In this document: one piece after another, positions 10,991 to 24,315 of the stretch
How the letters are laid out: every line of letters begins with the position of its first letter
Numbering within the stretch: the stretch's first letter is position 1
Assembly: GCA_007922305.1 (NCBI GenBank)
Contig: ML677364.1
Location: 14,427,624-14,491,623, forward strand
Direction of reading: 5' to 3'
From: Dermatemys mawii
Lineage: Eukaryota; Chordata; Testudines; Dermatemydidae
DNA: 64,000 nt
Translations under genes and position numbers: made by a program
The notes under the pieces: model-generated
Database searches by the model: none
What the model was told of the DNA's origin: nothing
The model's input: the letters and a program-made list of their open reading frames with translations, nothing else

Positions 10991-13051
10991 TGCAAGTTAC
11001 TGTGCAAACATTACAATTTGCAAAGTGGACCATTGGACTGCTGGTGATTCATGAAAGGATCATGGACATTCTATACAGAGTCAGACTGGAACTCTGTGTG
11101 CACTGGCGCAATGGGAAGCAAGGTGGCTCTATAATAGGATCCATGTTTGGAACGGAACTCCTTAGAACAACTTCACAACTCAGTGAAGCCACCCAGAATT
11201 CTTTGTACCGAATAAATAAATAAATAATAATTTAATAAGCAACACCTGGCACAAGTTTTGCATCGTTCATCCAAGGTTCCTAAAGAACAAATATTAAGTA
11301 AGCTTGACAAGAACAATTGCTTTCTAATTTTGTTAATGGATGCTTTTATGTTTTCAATGAGATTTCATAGCAAAGAAGAGGGCTTCATGTGCTTTGTATT
11401 TACCCTCACATTTATTGATTCCTTTTCTCTGCTTGAGCAGCTACCCAAGAATGGATTTCCACTGTTTGACCACTTCCTGATTAAGTTGATTCTGTGATAT
11501 GCAAAATATGATCACCTAGCCCACCTATACAGCTTCTCAACAAATCAGAAAAGCACGTTTAAAGCCATATAAATGTCTTCAATTGCATGCATGTTCTATC
11601 TCTTATTACTATTCACACTGTACTGAGATACGAGTACTCTTTATAAGCAAGGCAATTACTGTAAGTTCGCAAAAGCTGAAGAATGAAAAACCTTTTGTTG
11701 CTAGTGACAGCATAGAAGTCATCAGTAAGATGATCTTACAATCAGTAAGATTGTAGTAGTTTTAGATAGAAGAGGTACTCTCCTGGATGCCTCAAAGAGA
11801 AACTTCTCAAAGACACCGACTAAGCAATCTATCTTTTTTTCTTTAATAAATTTAATTTGCAAGAAGGCATTTGGAGCAACTTTTACTGTAGTGATTATAG
11901 GGCATTTACAAATCACACGGGGATGTAACAGTTAGATGTGTAACTTCTCATTAAACGGGCTAGTTGCTCACTAGAATTATTTGCAAAGTAATGAGACATA
12001 TTGGTTTTCTGTGGTAGCCTGGGAATTAGCAGCATGTCATACTTCATTTCTATAAAATGTGGGGACTTCCAGCTATTCTGAGAGTAAAAAGTGAGTGAGT
12101 GGTAAATAGCATACCTCTCATATCCATAATGAAGCAAGCTTCAAAAGGTTGCAAGGTGTTTCACATTATCAAAATGCGTTGGAATGCCAAGTATTGAGTA
12201 TCTTGTCAAAAGGCATTCATTGTCTACAACATGGGTGCAACCAATTACGTCTGGAACTGCAATACAACAGTTTGAAGATTGAAGCACCTTTTTTTGATGC
12301 TTGCTTATTTTCCACTTTTGAAAGTGTGCTTAAAACGTACAAGGCACAGTGGGTATGATTGTGGAGAGGTGACTATCATGCATGCCACTTCCTTCAGAAG
12401 TGAGCATAAAACTCACAAATGGAGATTGGAAAAGATTTGGCACCCTTAGATAATATGATTTCGAGATCAAGCTAGGTCTGCTGGCACAGTATACTATAGC
12501 AGAGTGTTTCTAAAATTGGCAAGATATTTCTAGTAAGCTGCATATTGTGTAACATTCCTTTTACGAGCTATTTCCCTGTGAGGGTAGATGGTCAGACTAT
12601 TTGTTGTAAACAGTTTGTCAATTTGGTCCTGTCTTCTGTTTGTAAGTGGTCAATGGAAGCGATCATAATTTTTATGAATGTGATCCTTGGGTAAAAAAAC
12701 TTTAGGTGTCCAAATTAATAGGAGGCTAAATTTCATTGCAAGTCAATGGGACTTAGGCTTTTATGCTACTTGGACACTTTTAAAAAAAGTTATCCATTAT
12801 TCATAATTGTTTGTCAAATAGGCCAAAATATGCTGGTTAAAAATTATGTGATTTCACAACGAATTCAGAATGATATCTCTTTTGAATATTCACTGTTCAG
12901 AATCAGATACAACAGAGATAGTCACGCAGGAAGAAAGATAAACATGAATAAATGTGATATTCAGTGCACATGTGTTTGGTCACCCTAGTTATATACAAAG
13001 CTTTTGTTTCCCGATTGCATGTCTAATATCTCAGAGTGGTTATGAGGAGAA
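10991..13051. other. No recognisable feature
   Basis: AT-rich sequence with an (AAAT)n tract at 11215-11226. Around 12705-12785 a short palindromic ancient-repeat-like segment contains TAGGTGTCCAAATT and ACTTGGACAC. No gene is supportable. Confidence 0.4.
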
Positions 13052-13059
13052 CCTCAGAG

Positions 13060-13498
13060 CAGGGGTCTCCAAACTACAGCCCAGGGGCAGGATCCAGCTC
13101 ACGGCATTGATTTGTCCAGCCCTCCAGCCCCAGCTGAACGGGCACGTGGAGAAGCCGCCATTGCTCCCCTGTGCGAGCTGCTGCCGGTGATCCCATGTGC
13201 GGAGGGGTGAGTGCGGCTGGAGGAGTAAAGGGGAGGAGGGGTCGCAGCAGTGGCGTGGCTGGAGGAGCAAAGGGGTGAGTGCCCCTGAGGTGCAGCCAGA
13301 AGAGCAAAGGGCGGGGGGGCACGGCAGAGGCCAGAGGAGCAATGGGAGGGGACTGCAGCAGCGGTGTGGCTGGAGAAGCAAAGTGGGAGATCGTGGCAGT
13401 GTCCGGAGGAGAAAAGGAGGGGGAGCTGCGGCAGCGGCCTGCGAAGCCCCTTCAAAAATCGAATATGGCCCTCATCTCAAAAAGTTTGGAGACCCCTG
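13060..13498. mobile_element. Non-autonomous hAT element with 8-bp TSD
   Basis: The left end CAGGGGTCTCCAAACT and the right end AGTTTGGAGACCCCTG are perfect inverted repeats. They are flanked by CCTCAGAG (13052-13059) and CCTTAGAG (13499-13506), an 8-bp duplication with one mismatch. Eight-base TSDs and CAGGGG-type termini are diagnostic of hAT transposons. The interior is GC- and purine-rich and contains several overlapping open frames but no transposase domain. This is therefore a deletion derivative that would need a transposase supplied in trans. Confidence 0.9.
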
Positions 13499-13689
13499 CC
13501 TTAGAGAAAGACACAGGAGAGATAAACAAAACTAGGAAATGTTACAGTATTGAAAATCTTATCCTATCCTCTCCTGCACAAAAAGGCATTGCATTTGGCT
13601 CAGCTATATGGAAGCAAGCTTTTACAATAGATGGCTTCCTTCCTGGCTGAGGAGAAATATATGAGCCTGACTTATTGAACTATCTAGCA

Positions 13690-14329
13690 AAAAGAATGAG
13701 GAGTACTTGTGGCACCTTAGAGATTAACAAATATATTTGGGCATTAGCTTTTGTGGGCTACAGCCCACTTCATCAGATGCATAGAGTGGAACATACAGTA
13801 GAAAGATACATGAAAAGGTGGAGATTGCCATACCAACTTTAAGTGGCTAATCAATTAAGGTGAGCTATTGTCAGCAAGAGAAAAAAAAACACTTTTGTAG
13901 TGATAATCTGGATGGCCCATTTCAAACAATTAACAAGAAGGTATGAGTAACAGTAGGGGGATACTTAACATGGGCAATAGATTGCAGTTTGTGTAATGAC
14001 CCAGCCACTCCCAGTCTTTATTCAAGCCTCATTTAATGGTATCCAGTTTGCAAATTAAGTTTTTTTTCTCCTGCTGATAATAACTTACCTTAATTGATTA
14101 GCCACTTAAAGTTGTTATGGCAAGCTCTACCCTTTCATGTTCTCTGAGTGTGCGTATATTATATATATATATATATCTTACTACTGTATGTTCCACTCCA
14201 TGCATCTAATGAAGTGGGTTCTAGCCCACAAAAGCTTATGCCCAAATAAATTTGTTAGTCTCTAAGGTGCCGCAAGTACTTCTTGGTTTTTTTGAGGATA
14301 CAGCTTAACACTGCTACTACTCTGAAACC
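13690..14329. mobile_element. PLE-derived insertion with inverted ends and 14-bp TSD
   Basis: The insertion is bounded by TGAACTATCTAGCA at 13676-13689 and again at 14330-14343, an exact 14-bp duplication. The left 190 bases and the right 210 bases are inverted copies of one PLE terminal region. The shared words are GTGGCACCTTAGAGA (left) against TCTCTAAGGTGCC (right), and TTAAGTGGCTAATCAATTAA (left) against TTAATTGATTAGCCACTTAA (right). The right end continues into the CTACTACTCTGAAACC tail. The middle has no coding remnant. Inverted terminal arrangements are known for PLEs. Confidence 0.85.
14157..14177. repeat. (TA)n microsatellite
   Basis: ATATTATATATATATATA-type tract inside the right arm of the PLE-derived insertion. 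It marks a locally variable position of the element. Confidence 0.8.
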
Positions 14330-14343
14330 TGAACTATCTAGCA

Positions 14344-17300
14344 GATTTTATATTCAGTTTTAACTTTTTACATTCTTCTTAGGTATTGTGTATATCCTGT
14401 ACGTAAGGAGCCCAGGTAAGCACTTCCATCTAGTGTGTTCATTTTCATAATCCACTTGTGAGTGTGTTACAGGTACCTCTTTAGGACTGATCCATAGAGG
14501 ATATGAATCTGTTATGACCCTCACCTAGAGAACCTTGGCTCCGTAGCTCACTGCCTTGCTAGAGTGCCTTGTTAATTCTAGCTCTGAGGTGCCCATTGCC
14601 ATTCCCACTGCATCAACCAAGATGACAACTCTCATGCATGCAGATGTGTGTGTTTGCATGAATAAAAACTTCTCCCTAAACATTTATGGAAACATAGGCT
14701 GGCTGCAGAAATGTTCAGAGCCAGGCAAAAAATATGGTAGCACAGACATTGTTGAATGGAATCTGAATCAGTTTTAGCTAATGTATTTGAAAATAAATGT
14801 TTCACTCTTCACCCAGCCCAAGTAGAGAGGGAGCCTAACATGAATCAATCTTATAAATATGTAAGTCTTATTGGCCTAGATGAAGAGAATTGGAAACTTG
14901 TTTTTCCTGCATACCTACAGAAGCAAAGTATTAGATCTAACATAATGAAGCAAAACGTTTTTTTAGGAATTGAATCTTTAAATATATTACTGATATAAAG
15001 CAAAGACTGACAGCTAAGTTCATAACTGTTTTCCCCCATAAGATTTTGTTTAGCAGATCTGAGGCCTGATCTTGTAGTGTGCTAAGTGAGCCCATCTCTC
15101 TTGCACTTCAGTGAGAACTTGTGGCTTTCATCACCTTATGGGATTCAGCATTTAATGTCAGAATCAGTCTATGGGACATATTGTATTCTGAACCTCAGCA
15201 AAGGAAGAAACTTTTTTGCCTCCCTACAGAGCTTGGAGTCACGTTTTCTCTAAAAGAAGCTCTTTGAGGAGTGGGTTGGCTGTCTGTACTTTTCAACAAT
15301 ATTGGATAGAAAATATTAATAGAGGGCTTGTCAGAGAGCTATCAAGATCCTGTCTTCTCTGGGTTACTGGTAGTCCACATTCTTCTGTGATGATGGCCTA
15401 ATTTTTGTTCACATTGCTTAAAAATTTGGCAGTCTATCAACACACTTCCCTTATTTGTCTTATTGATATGAATGCTCCACTCCTGGTGGTTTTAATTTGT
15501 AAATTAAAGCAGTATGGATGTCTTGTAATTATTTTTCCTTCATATATTTTCCACCTTATTCCCTTCGTGTTTCATAAATTGTGCTTTTTTCTCCCTATGT
15601 TACCATTGACTGGTGAGACTTCCCCTCTTAAGGTTGTATTCTATTCTGACTGATAGTGTTCCATTCAGCAAATGACTAGCCTAGATAGCCAGACTTCCAT
15701 GCTGCTTTTAGACTCTACTGAAGAGCTGTTGTTGTCCTGCATCTATACAGTCCACATTCTGATGGTTCCCAGTAACATTACATTCTGTCCTGGCATGCAT
15801 TATCTGGTGATTGCTCAGTGTCTGATGCTGTGCTGTGGGTTTCATGTGGCCTTTCTTGAGCAATTATTGGAATTCTCTTGGATGAAAGGCTCAGAAGGTG
15901 TTCTCTTATTAGTAGATCACTTTCTTGGCTGTCTACACATTTGGTAATGTTGATGATGAGATTATTATTATGCACTTTTGTGGGGGAAAACCCTTTAGTT
16001 TGTACTTAATTTACTTTGCTTAAATTCCAATTATTTTTAAGGCACTGAGCTTAAAATGTGGAAGTATGGAAATGTGATACACTTACCTGTTTCCAGGTGC
16101 TAGGATTTCCAAGGGTTGTCTCCAGGGGGCAGGGATATAATCTGTTGGGTGGTGTGAAAAGTGGCTTTTCACTGTTTTCAAGTATCCTCCTTTGGCTAAT
16201 GCTATGGCAAGTTCCACTTGCAGCTACATTCACCACTTCTTGACAAGCTGGAAAGACTCATTGTGGCATAGAATCTATGGAAAGTAGCCCTCTATGGAGG
16301 AAAATGAGGGATTCTACAGGTCCCCCACATCCAATGGTAATTGCCATAGTTTTGTCTGGTTTGAGAAGCTGGAGAGAATTGTGACACAGAAAACCAACTT
16401 ATAAAGTTAAATCTGATTTTTTTTAAAGTAAAGCCTCAGTATAATAAAAAATCTCACTTATAGCAATAGTTCAGAGTGGAAAGAGAAGGGAAAATAGAGA
16501 AAAGACAATATATTTTTTCTCTCTCTCTTTGTAAATTGTATATTTAATATTCCCTTCTCCCTGCCACACACATCTTACTTTTCCTCCCCTCTTCAGCTGC
16601 TCCTCATGGATGGTTCTGAAGCTATCTTGAAAGTTATCGTGCTCCTGATCTAGGCTTCATAGAAGTAAATTTGGCAGCAGCTAAGACACCTGTAAGAAGC
16701 TGTAGGAGCAGCAGCTGGTGGTTGAAAGCACCTACTGTCTACTGTGCTGCTTCCAGAAACACTCCCTTGGCTCATTTTAACTTCAAAATTTCATTAGGCA
16801 CACTAAAGTTGGCTGTTTTATCCAGCCACAACAGAAACTCTGTCCTTGACTCAACCACTAGAGAAGTGTTGTTCGGCTCAGGGGCAAAAAGTAGACTTCA
16901 AAGATAAAGCTACCTCCTGCTCCTGGCAGAAAACATGTTCCCCCTTACTTATCTCCAATGGCAAAATCATGATGATGGTGATTGTCTGGGTTTACCTGAT
17001 AATTTCTCTAAGAAAAACTTTGTCAGGAATTATTTAGTTCTCCTAGTTCAACTTTTAAAAATAGATATTTACATATAAAAAAATGTAACTCCACCAAATT
17101 GCCAGGAAAGTGTTGTTGGAGGCAGCTGGGGGAAGAGGCTAGGAATCTGCAGTTCTATGCCCCTTTTGGAAAATGTTTCGTGGTAAACTAGCTACCTATT
17201 GGCAATTCATTCTGGAATGAGCAATAAATCCCATGATATGCATAATTCTCTCAATTTGTATTCTTTCCTCAGGGCACATATGTATTGTCCACAATGCATT

Positions 17301-18455
17301 ATGTCTTCATGCATTATCTAGTATACAAGACGTAAACCTGATACAGTTGCTTTTTGATCTTTCCACATTAAGTGGCCATGACACAAACAACTGTCTGTTG
17401 GTTACTCAAACAGGAACTGGAAACAAGTCAGTAACATTCAGCCTTAATCAGTTTCCATGGAACTCATTCAGAAATATTTTATTACCTTAAAAAACCCATT
17501 CCTGTTGCCAAAAGTTGCAGTGATTTACTGAACAAACATTTTAGGATGAGCAAGATTGATATTCCTCCTTTGGAAAGAATTCCTCAACTTTCATACACAA
17601 CTTTTTTTTTTTTAAAGTGAGCAGCCTCAGTTGAGTTTAGAAGAAGAAAGCTAAGTTCACATTCAATTTAAAGCATTATCTAAATTGCCTTATGCCCCGC
17701 TATAATATTAAAAAACTACAATTTTGTTAGTATTTGTGTTAGAAACTAGTACCTTGGGAAACATTTATATTTCCCTCCATAAATATCTGCCCCACTTTTC
17801 TCAGAGGGCACATCAATAAAATAGAGCCTTAGGCCAGATGGGAGGGGAACATGTGAGGCTTGAATTGGTGAAGATGACAGCAATGGTCCATGACAAGGGT
17901 GTGTAATCTCCCAATTCTTATCACAGTCAAACTCAAGTTCCTGATTCTGGCCATCTATATTTGTTGATCTAGAAACTGGCTGGAACAAGTTCCAGAGTAG
18001 TCATGGCCACAATGAGATCAAGAGCTGCTAAGCCAGAAAAGTTGTCATTTTCACTAACATGAAAACATGGAAAACAATACATTTCTGAGGTCCCAGTGCT
18101 GCCAGGGAGAGAAACTCTGATAGCTCAACTGGGGTCTATTTGGTGCTCCTGTGCAATCTACATCCCAACCCCTATTTGGTCTTAACTTCATCATGGTATT
18201 CACCAAGAAATGTGTTCTGTTAGGTCTAGTTTTCCAATGGGAGACTTATATTTCAGGTTATATATAACTAATTTGATTGTACAATCTTCCCAAGCCTCCC
18301 TTCATTTGTGCAAAGAAAGTATCTAATGGTGGTGGACAACTCCTGAGCCAACAAAAGCCAGGCAGCTTGAAGGATATGTGAAAAATTTCATGCCCTGTGC
18401 AGTGTAATTGAACCAACTAAACCCTAGTGTAGACACCATAATGTAGAAGAAAGAA
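14344..18455. other. No recognisable feature
   Basis: Four kilobases of AT-rich, unique-looking sequence. Open frames of 60 to 91 codons (for example 15405-15653, 15672-15947, 17233-17490) show no domains, and their positions do not suggest splicing. Short ancient-repeat-like words (TGAGGCCTGATCTTG near 15060) are visible but not classifiable. Confidence 0.45.
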
Positions 18456-18457
18456 CC

Positions 18458-18605
18458 CCATTCCTGTAGCCCCCATTGGACTGGAAACGACTAATCGCGG
18501 CCAGTGGGAGCCATGATCGGCGAACCTCCAAGTAAACAAACCGGCAGGGCCCACTAAGGGTGCTTACCCTGCAGTCCCGTGTGCCAAGGTTGCCAATTCC
18601 TGGTC
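18458..18605 (-). mobile_element. Truncated non-autonomous hAT fragment
   Basis: Read on the minus strand, it starts CAGGAATTGGCAACCTTGG and continues GGTAAGCACCCTTAG, GGTTTGTTTACTTGG and GGCTCCCACTGGCC. This is the general form of a hAT derivative with a CAGGGGTTGGCAACC terminus. The other terminus is missing, so no TSD can be paired. Confidence 0.6.
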
Positions 18606-18619
18606 TATACTACAAGTGG

Positions 18620-18655
18620 GCAGTTGCAGGGCTTCTAGTGTAGACATATCCTCAG
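18620..18655. mobile_element. MITE end scrap (GTGTAGACATACCC type)
   Basis: CTAGTGTAGACATATCCTC resembles the termini of the MITEs at 19.9, 25.3 and 33.3 kb (GTAGACMNRGCC). A similar TAGTGTAGACACC lies at 18429. The hAT fragment may sit inside a decayed MITE. Confidence 0.35.
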
Positions 18656-19895
18656 TTACAAATCAGGGACCTTATCCGTGAAGTAAAGGGTAGTGTTAGA
18701 AGCTCTTTAGCCATTCACTTGTCCTTTGATCAGATTTTTTTTTTAATTAGGACATCTAAACTTCTTGTACATGTTGTTTTAAGACTATTGTTAAATTAAG
18801 GAATGATTATGTTGATTTGAAAGGATTCAGAGACTATGATACATGCTTTAGTCATTTGCTCCCTCAACACTACAGTTCGTCTTCTCTGGTTTTGTCAATA
18901 TCACATTATCCCTTGCAACTCATGCAATATTTCACAACTTAGATCTTCCTCACTAGCACTGGTTCTTCTCTCATAATGTTTGCTTTGAGAGATTTCTGCT
19001 GCTTTCCCGTAAAAGCTGCAGAAAATCCCCCATCCCCAAGATTTCTTTGGCTCAGCAACAAGGTCCTTAGTTCAGAAGAGATGTGTAGAAATTCTAAAAG
19101 AAATAACATTGAAGAACAATCTCAGCTTTACTTTTGCCACTTGTGCTAAAGTGGCAAATCAGAATGGAAGAGTTTTGCACTCACTGTAAAGAGTCAGACT
19201 CTATGTGTCATTTCCATGGCTCACTCCATATCCATGTACCAAACATTAATTACTGATACTACTTCATTCTCCAGTGTTGTAAGTAAATCAATCAGTCAAT
19301 AATTAGTTTGTGGTGGACAGACTGAGTAAAGCCACCTTTTGACATTTTGTGATGTTTCCCGCTACAGAAGAGTCATCTTTATAGTTTCATCAGCTGTGGC
19401 CTGCGTGGTATTTTAATACCCTCTTTTTCCTCAATTAACTGGATAGGTTCACTTCATTAGGCAACTTTTTTCCTCCCTTTTAGATGGTGGAGGTTTCAGA
19501 GAACAATTTTTTTTCTAAATATGTCGGAAGAGAGACTGGATGGATCAGGATTGTTAATAAGCTACATAGATTTCCTCCTCTGGGTCACTGTTTCTCCAAT
19601 GATAGGGAGCAAACACTGTAACATGATCAGAGCTGTTATTTGGAGGTCTTTCTAAAATTAAGGATCATTTCAGTGCAGTTTCTAGTGGTGAATTGTTATG
19701 AACAAGGTCTTACCTTATGTGTGTTGTATTTTCTACTAAACTTTAAACTAAGAATGATACTCTCTATTGCACAAATGAAACAATCAATGTGTTGCACTTG
19801 AATGTTAATGAAACTGAGTTACAAGTTAGGGCATATTTATATGAGCACATACCAAGTGGCAAGCTGGGGTGTAAATCTAGGATGGTGCACACTAA

Positions 19896-20180
19896 GGCTT
19901 GGTATACATTACAAACTTAGGTCGGTCCAACTACATTGTTCAGAGAATTTTCCATACCCCTGAATGACGTAGTTATACTGCCCTGCCCCACCTGGTGTAG
20001 ACAGCACTCTGTCGACAAAAGGGTTTCTCATGTCAGCACAGCAACTGCTTCTCAGAGAAGTGGAGCACCTATGCACATGGGAGAAGCTCTCCTCTTGGCA
20101 TAGGTAGCATCTTCACTGAGCACTACAGTGGTGCAAGGTGCAGCTGCGTTGCTGCAGTGCTGTAAGTGCAGACTAGCCCC
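19896..20180. mobile_element. MITE, GGCTTGTCTACAC family, copy 1
   Basis: The left end GGCTTGGTATACATT and the right end GTGCAGACTAGCCCC are imperfect inverted termini. The interior matches, in reverse orientation, the element at 33277-33780. Shared words include CATACCCCTGA, GTAGTTATAC, TAGCATCTTCACT and GGAGAAGCTC. No open frame. The TSD is uncertain. The superfamily is probably PIF/Harbinger-like because the ends resemble the Harbinger terminus at 61.5 kb. Confidence 0.65.
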
Positions 20181-23100
20181 AAAGGTCCACATGAACTCTG
20201 CTGATGTTCACTAAAGTTCTCTAGTGCATTTTGATGTATTGCTGTTTCAAACCGCAATATCTCAATGTGCACTATGGAACTTTAGTGCACATTAGTGGGA
20301 GCTGCATGGACAGTTAGGGCATTGCACACTGGAGCACTGTAGATTTACACTCCAGCTGGCCACACCATAAGTGCTCATGCAGACATGCCCTCAGATTCAA
20401 TTAGCCTCAAAGAGGGTTACAAAGATACACTTTGAAGAAATATCTCCAGAGCAAAGATAATGTTTGAAATTGTTTAAAATAATGAATAATATGGCCCAAA
20501 TTCTGCTATCACTCAAATGTGTGCATCTCTAAATGACTTGATTAGGAGCTGTATCCATTTGAGCCAGGGCAAAATTGGAATCTGAGATAACATTCTGTCT
20601 CAGGATTAGATACCTTCTATAGAACTCCAGGGGTGCTCTTAGCAGTGCTATAGAAAAGAGTGTATTCTATTTTTTTCCCCTTAAAGGCCTGGCAGGGAAT
20701 CTTATTTTGCTTCACTAAAATCACTGGAATGACTCCTATTGCTGTTTCAGGTAGGCAAACTTCAACCATGAAATGGAATATGAAACATGAAATGAACTGG
20801 ATAACCATCCAAATGCTAGTAATGTTGAAGTAACAAACAGTCGTCAAGGGAATATGCATACAAAGTCAATTTGCTACAGACTTCTTGTCTACTCGAAGAG
20901 ATAAACCACCGTTGGAACAGAGCCCATACACTTTCAGCTGTAGATTGTATTTCTTATGTAAAAGCTAGACACGTTTATTGACACTGGTGAGAGCTAAAGC
21001 CAAAATTGTTTGTCTAACAAAATGACTAAATAAAGTAAATCTCTGGGGTTGATATGTCCCTCCATTATCCTTTTATCAATGTTTAGACTGAAATCAACTG
21101 GGAAAGAAATACATTTTACAATGAGTGAGTTAGTAAAAAAAAATGTATTTTGCACTGTGGGAGTGGTCATCTTCTAGCCTTGCCCTCTCCTGCTGTGGCT
21201 ACTCTCCTGCTATAGAGTCTGAACCTCTTGGAATGTGGGTAAAGGGTCTTCCATAGGAAAAGTGGTCGCACGCTGTGGAGATGCTACTCTGTGGCCAGTT
21301 TCCATAATATCTGCCCATGTTAATAGAAAGGGGCATATGCTTCATAGTTTTATTTGTGTGTGTGTCTGTGCATGTCGAGTGATGTGTTTAACCATAAAAT
21401 GAGCCTGATTCAGTTACTTATAATCCCAGGGGACGCCCACTCATCAGACCCTGTAAGATACCCTGGCAGTTCCGAAGTATCTCCTTTGTTGGCTAAGAGG
21501 AACTCCCTGGCATTATCTTCCATAAATTTGCCCTCTGCACTGTGAAATCCCTTGAGGAGGAGGAGGGAGTGGGGTAGCTGCCAGCAAGGAGGCAATGACA
21601 GCACAGCTCAAAAGCAAACTGTGCCTCCATAGGAAGTGGAAGCCCTGAGCAGAAGTTTGGGATTATGGGGGTCCTGGGGTGCCATGAGTTTTCTCTGTGG
21701 AGCCGAGGATATGTATTGGTTTTGTAGATCCTGCTTCCTGCTTTTTCCATGGATCAAAGGTACAGGGGAGGGGAATATTCTATGCCCCTAGTAGAATGCT
21801 CAAGACAAAATTCCAGGGTTAGGTTCAGTTTCCTGGCATATGACCCTGTATAAATAATATTCAGCATATCACATTTATTTCCAGTGGTCATAATTCAAAC
21901 TGTTTTCCAAACATGGTTGGGATTTTTTGTTTGTTTTTTGTTTTTTGTTGTCATTTTTGATTTGCACCACATTTTGTCTTGACCTACATTTCTAAGCATA
22001 CTTCTGAGTACATAGCCGTTTACTGAATAAGATGGATTTGGGGCTCTATTTAATTATCACGTTTAGTGTGTTTTATTTTCTGGCAGGGAGCATATTATTT
22101 TGTCTGCCATTTTTAAAATGGAAAAAAACTGGATAGAAGTGATTTATTACTAGTGGGTTACCTTACTGTTAGACAGTCGGTCTTATATAGTCCATAATCA
22201 ACTGTCTTCTTATGCAATATGTTCATTGTAAAATAACTGCAGACAAGTACAGACCCACCCTTGCTGCTACTTTTAGGTCCCTTTGTACCTGTTCAGAAAG
22301 CAAATTGATAACACATGTTAAAATTATTGCTATGGGAACCAAGAGCAATAAACTGACAACAAAGTATATTTAAAGACCTTACTGGTCTGATAGGTATTTA
22401 GCCTTCCTCAAAGGTAAAATGCTTCAACATGTTGCAGTGCTGGCAAAAGCATTGTTTTACTAAGCTTTGCTTAGAATTAGATAATAGTTTTAGTAAATAC
22501 TAACAATGAGCTAAAAGTTCGGAGCATCAGGCTGGTGTTTGGACACAAGACTGACAATTATGTGTGGTCTGTTAAATAGCAGGTTTCCTAACTGGTGCTC
22601 TCTCTACAAAGAGCAGGCTGCTAAATCTGAGAAGTGGCCCTTCAAGAGGCTTCTGTAGTCTGCAGCTCAAAGAGCTATACTCGGAGCACTTTCTAGACCT
22701 GTGCCTGTAAAGTGCTGAGTGCCGTCTACCTTTGTTGAGCAGAAGACACGCAGCAGTTTGCAAGATCTTGACTTCTGTTTGAGAGGAGAGAAGGGAAGGG
22801 AAGAATACTTATGTACACAACAGCACACCTAATGCCAGAACAGAGCAAATCTTGCATGGATGTTCAGTTTTTCTTTAGTTGTCATGCAAGTTTCTCCTGT
22901 CTTTATGGCTCCACATCAAAGGGAAGGAAGAGCCTGTCTCTGTAGCTATAATCACTGACCCCCTGCTGGGAGATGATTAGAGGGTAACTTAAACTGACTT
23001 TGAAAGTGGGTATGGGGAATGGGAAAAACTGGTAGCTGTATGTGTTTGTCTCACTGAGGTAGGTTTTTTTTCTCACCTTTCCCTCAGGCTGTGTTTGTTC

Positions 23101-23534
23101 TGTAATCCCGTGTGTTGCTTGTTAATAGGTAACAATAGGGTTAGAGAATACTCATCAGGGAATGAGGAAAGATTACCAATGGGCATGCAATAGCATGACC
23201 TCAATAGTGCTATTTATCTACCAAACTTTCTGTTCATACCTGATCAGACATAGGAGAGGGGTTGGTCTTTCAGGCTAAGATATCCTGCTTTGAACGGGTG
23301 GGTGGAAAGATGACATAATAGGTCTTTACTCTTTTCCACCTCCAATTTCTATAAATCGTCAGGACCAAAATTGTCAGTCTTTGACCACAATGTGAAATAT
23401 CCCACGTGGTTCATTTTATAGGTCATTAGAATGTATCTTAACCCAGAAAGTTTGGTAAGAAATATTTATTTTCTTCAGATTTGTTCTAGTATAACTCTAT
23501 GTATTACACAAATATCCCTGAATGTAGCAATAAA
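20181..23534. other. No recognisable feature
   Basis: AT-rich sequence with a T/G low-complexity tract at 21919-21955. Short overlapping open frames near 21354-21750 have no domain. Nothing nameable. Confidence 0.45.
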
Positions 23535-23770
23535 ATCTGAGCGCCCACCAAGATCAGATCCCCAGGTGCTAAGTATACACATTGTATGAGAGACTGTATT
23601 CAGAAGAGCTTACAGTCTAAATACACCAAACAGACAAAGAGTGGTAGGGAAAGTAGAAGTACAAAAAGTGCAAGTGACTTGCCTAAGGTTAAACAGGAAG
23701 TCAGCGGCCTGGCTGAAAATAGAACTCACGTCCTCTGACTCCTAATGCCCTATCCAAAGATGCCTGTTTG
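23535..23770 (-). repeat. MIR/CORE-type SINE, near full length
   Basis: In antisense the tail comes first (CCAGGTGCTAAGTATACACA, then GAAGAGCTTACAGTCTAA). The core (GTGCAAGTGACTTGCC, TAAGGTTAAACAGGAAGTCA) follows, and the head-proximal part last (AACTCACGTCCTCTGACTCC). The order and spacing match a long copy of the MIR/CORE group. Confidence 0.7.
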
Positions 23771-24009
23771 TGAAAATGTGTCACATATCAACTATCTTCC
23801 AATATATATTTTATGATTTAATTTACAGAGTAATGTGTTATCCATGCAACAATTTTATTTTCACGTTAATGTCTTATAGCTGAATGGATCACAGCCTTTC
23901 GTGGCAGGATTTGCTTTTCAAACAAATTTCCTGCAGTAGGTCTGTGCCTAATGTCTAGTGGCTAACACATGTTCATTTATTTCAATCAAAGAGTGGCTAC
24001 AATTGTGCA

Positions 24010-24315
24010 AACATACAGTCTTGTGGTTAAACCTCTGGACAGAAATCAGGTTCCAGTCCTAGCTCTACCACAGACTTCCTGTGTAACTTTGTACTTAGTC
24101 ATTTAGTCTGCTGGGCCTTTTACCCAATCTGTGAGACAGTGATACTGATACTTTCTTCCTCCATCCCTGTCTATTGAGTTTGCAAGCTCTTCAGGGTAGA
24201 GAATGTGCCATCATATGTGACTGTACATTGCTTAGCCCAGTGGAACCATTTGAGGAACACAATGGGATCTCCACTGAGGCTGCTAGATGCTATTGAAAGA
24301 CACATCAATAGTAGT
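24010..24315 (+). repeat. MIR/CORE-type SINE, near full length
   Basis: Sense copy of the same family: GTGGTTAAACCTCTGG, then CCTAGCTCTACCACAGACTT, GTAACTTTG, ATCTGTGAGACAGTGATACTG, and a tail with CAAGCTCTTCAGGGTAGAG. It lies 240 bases after the antisense copy, so the two are inverted relative to each other. Confidence 0.7.

Noticed and set aside
13040..13650. Cluster of overlapping 80-123-codon frames on both strands
   Set aside because: They lie in the GC-rich body of a hAT MITE with perfect terminal repeats. Openness comes from composition.
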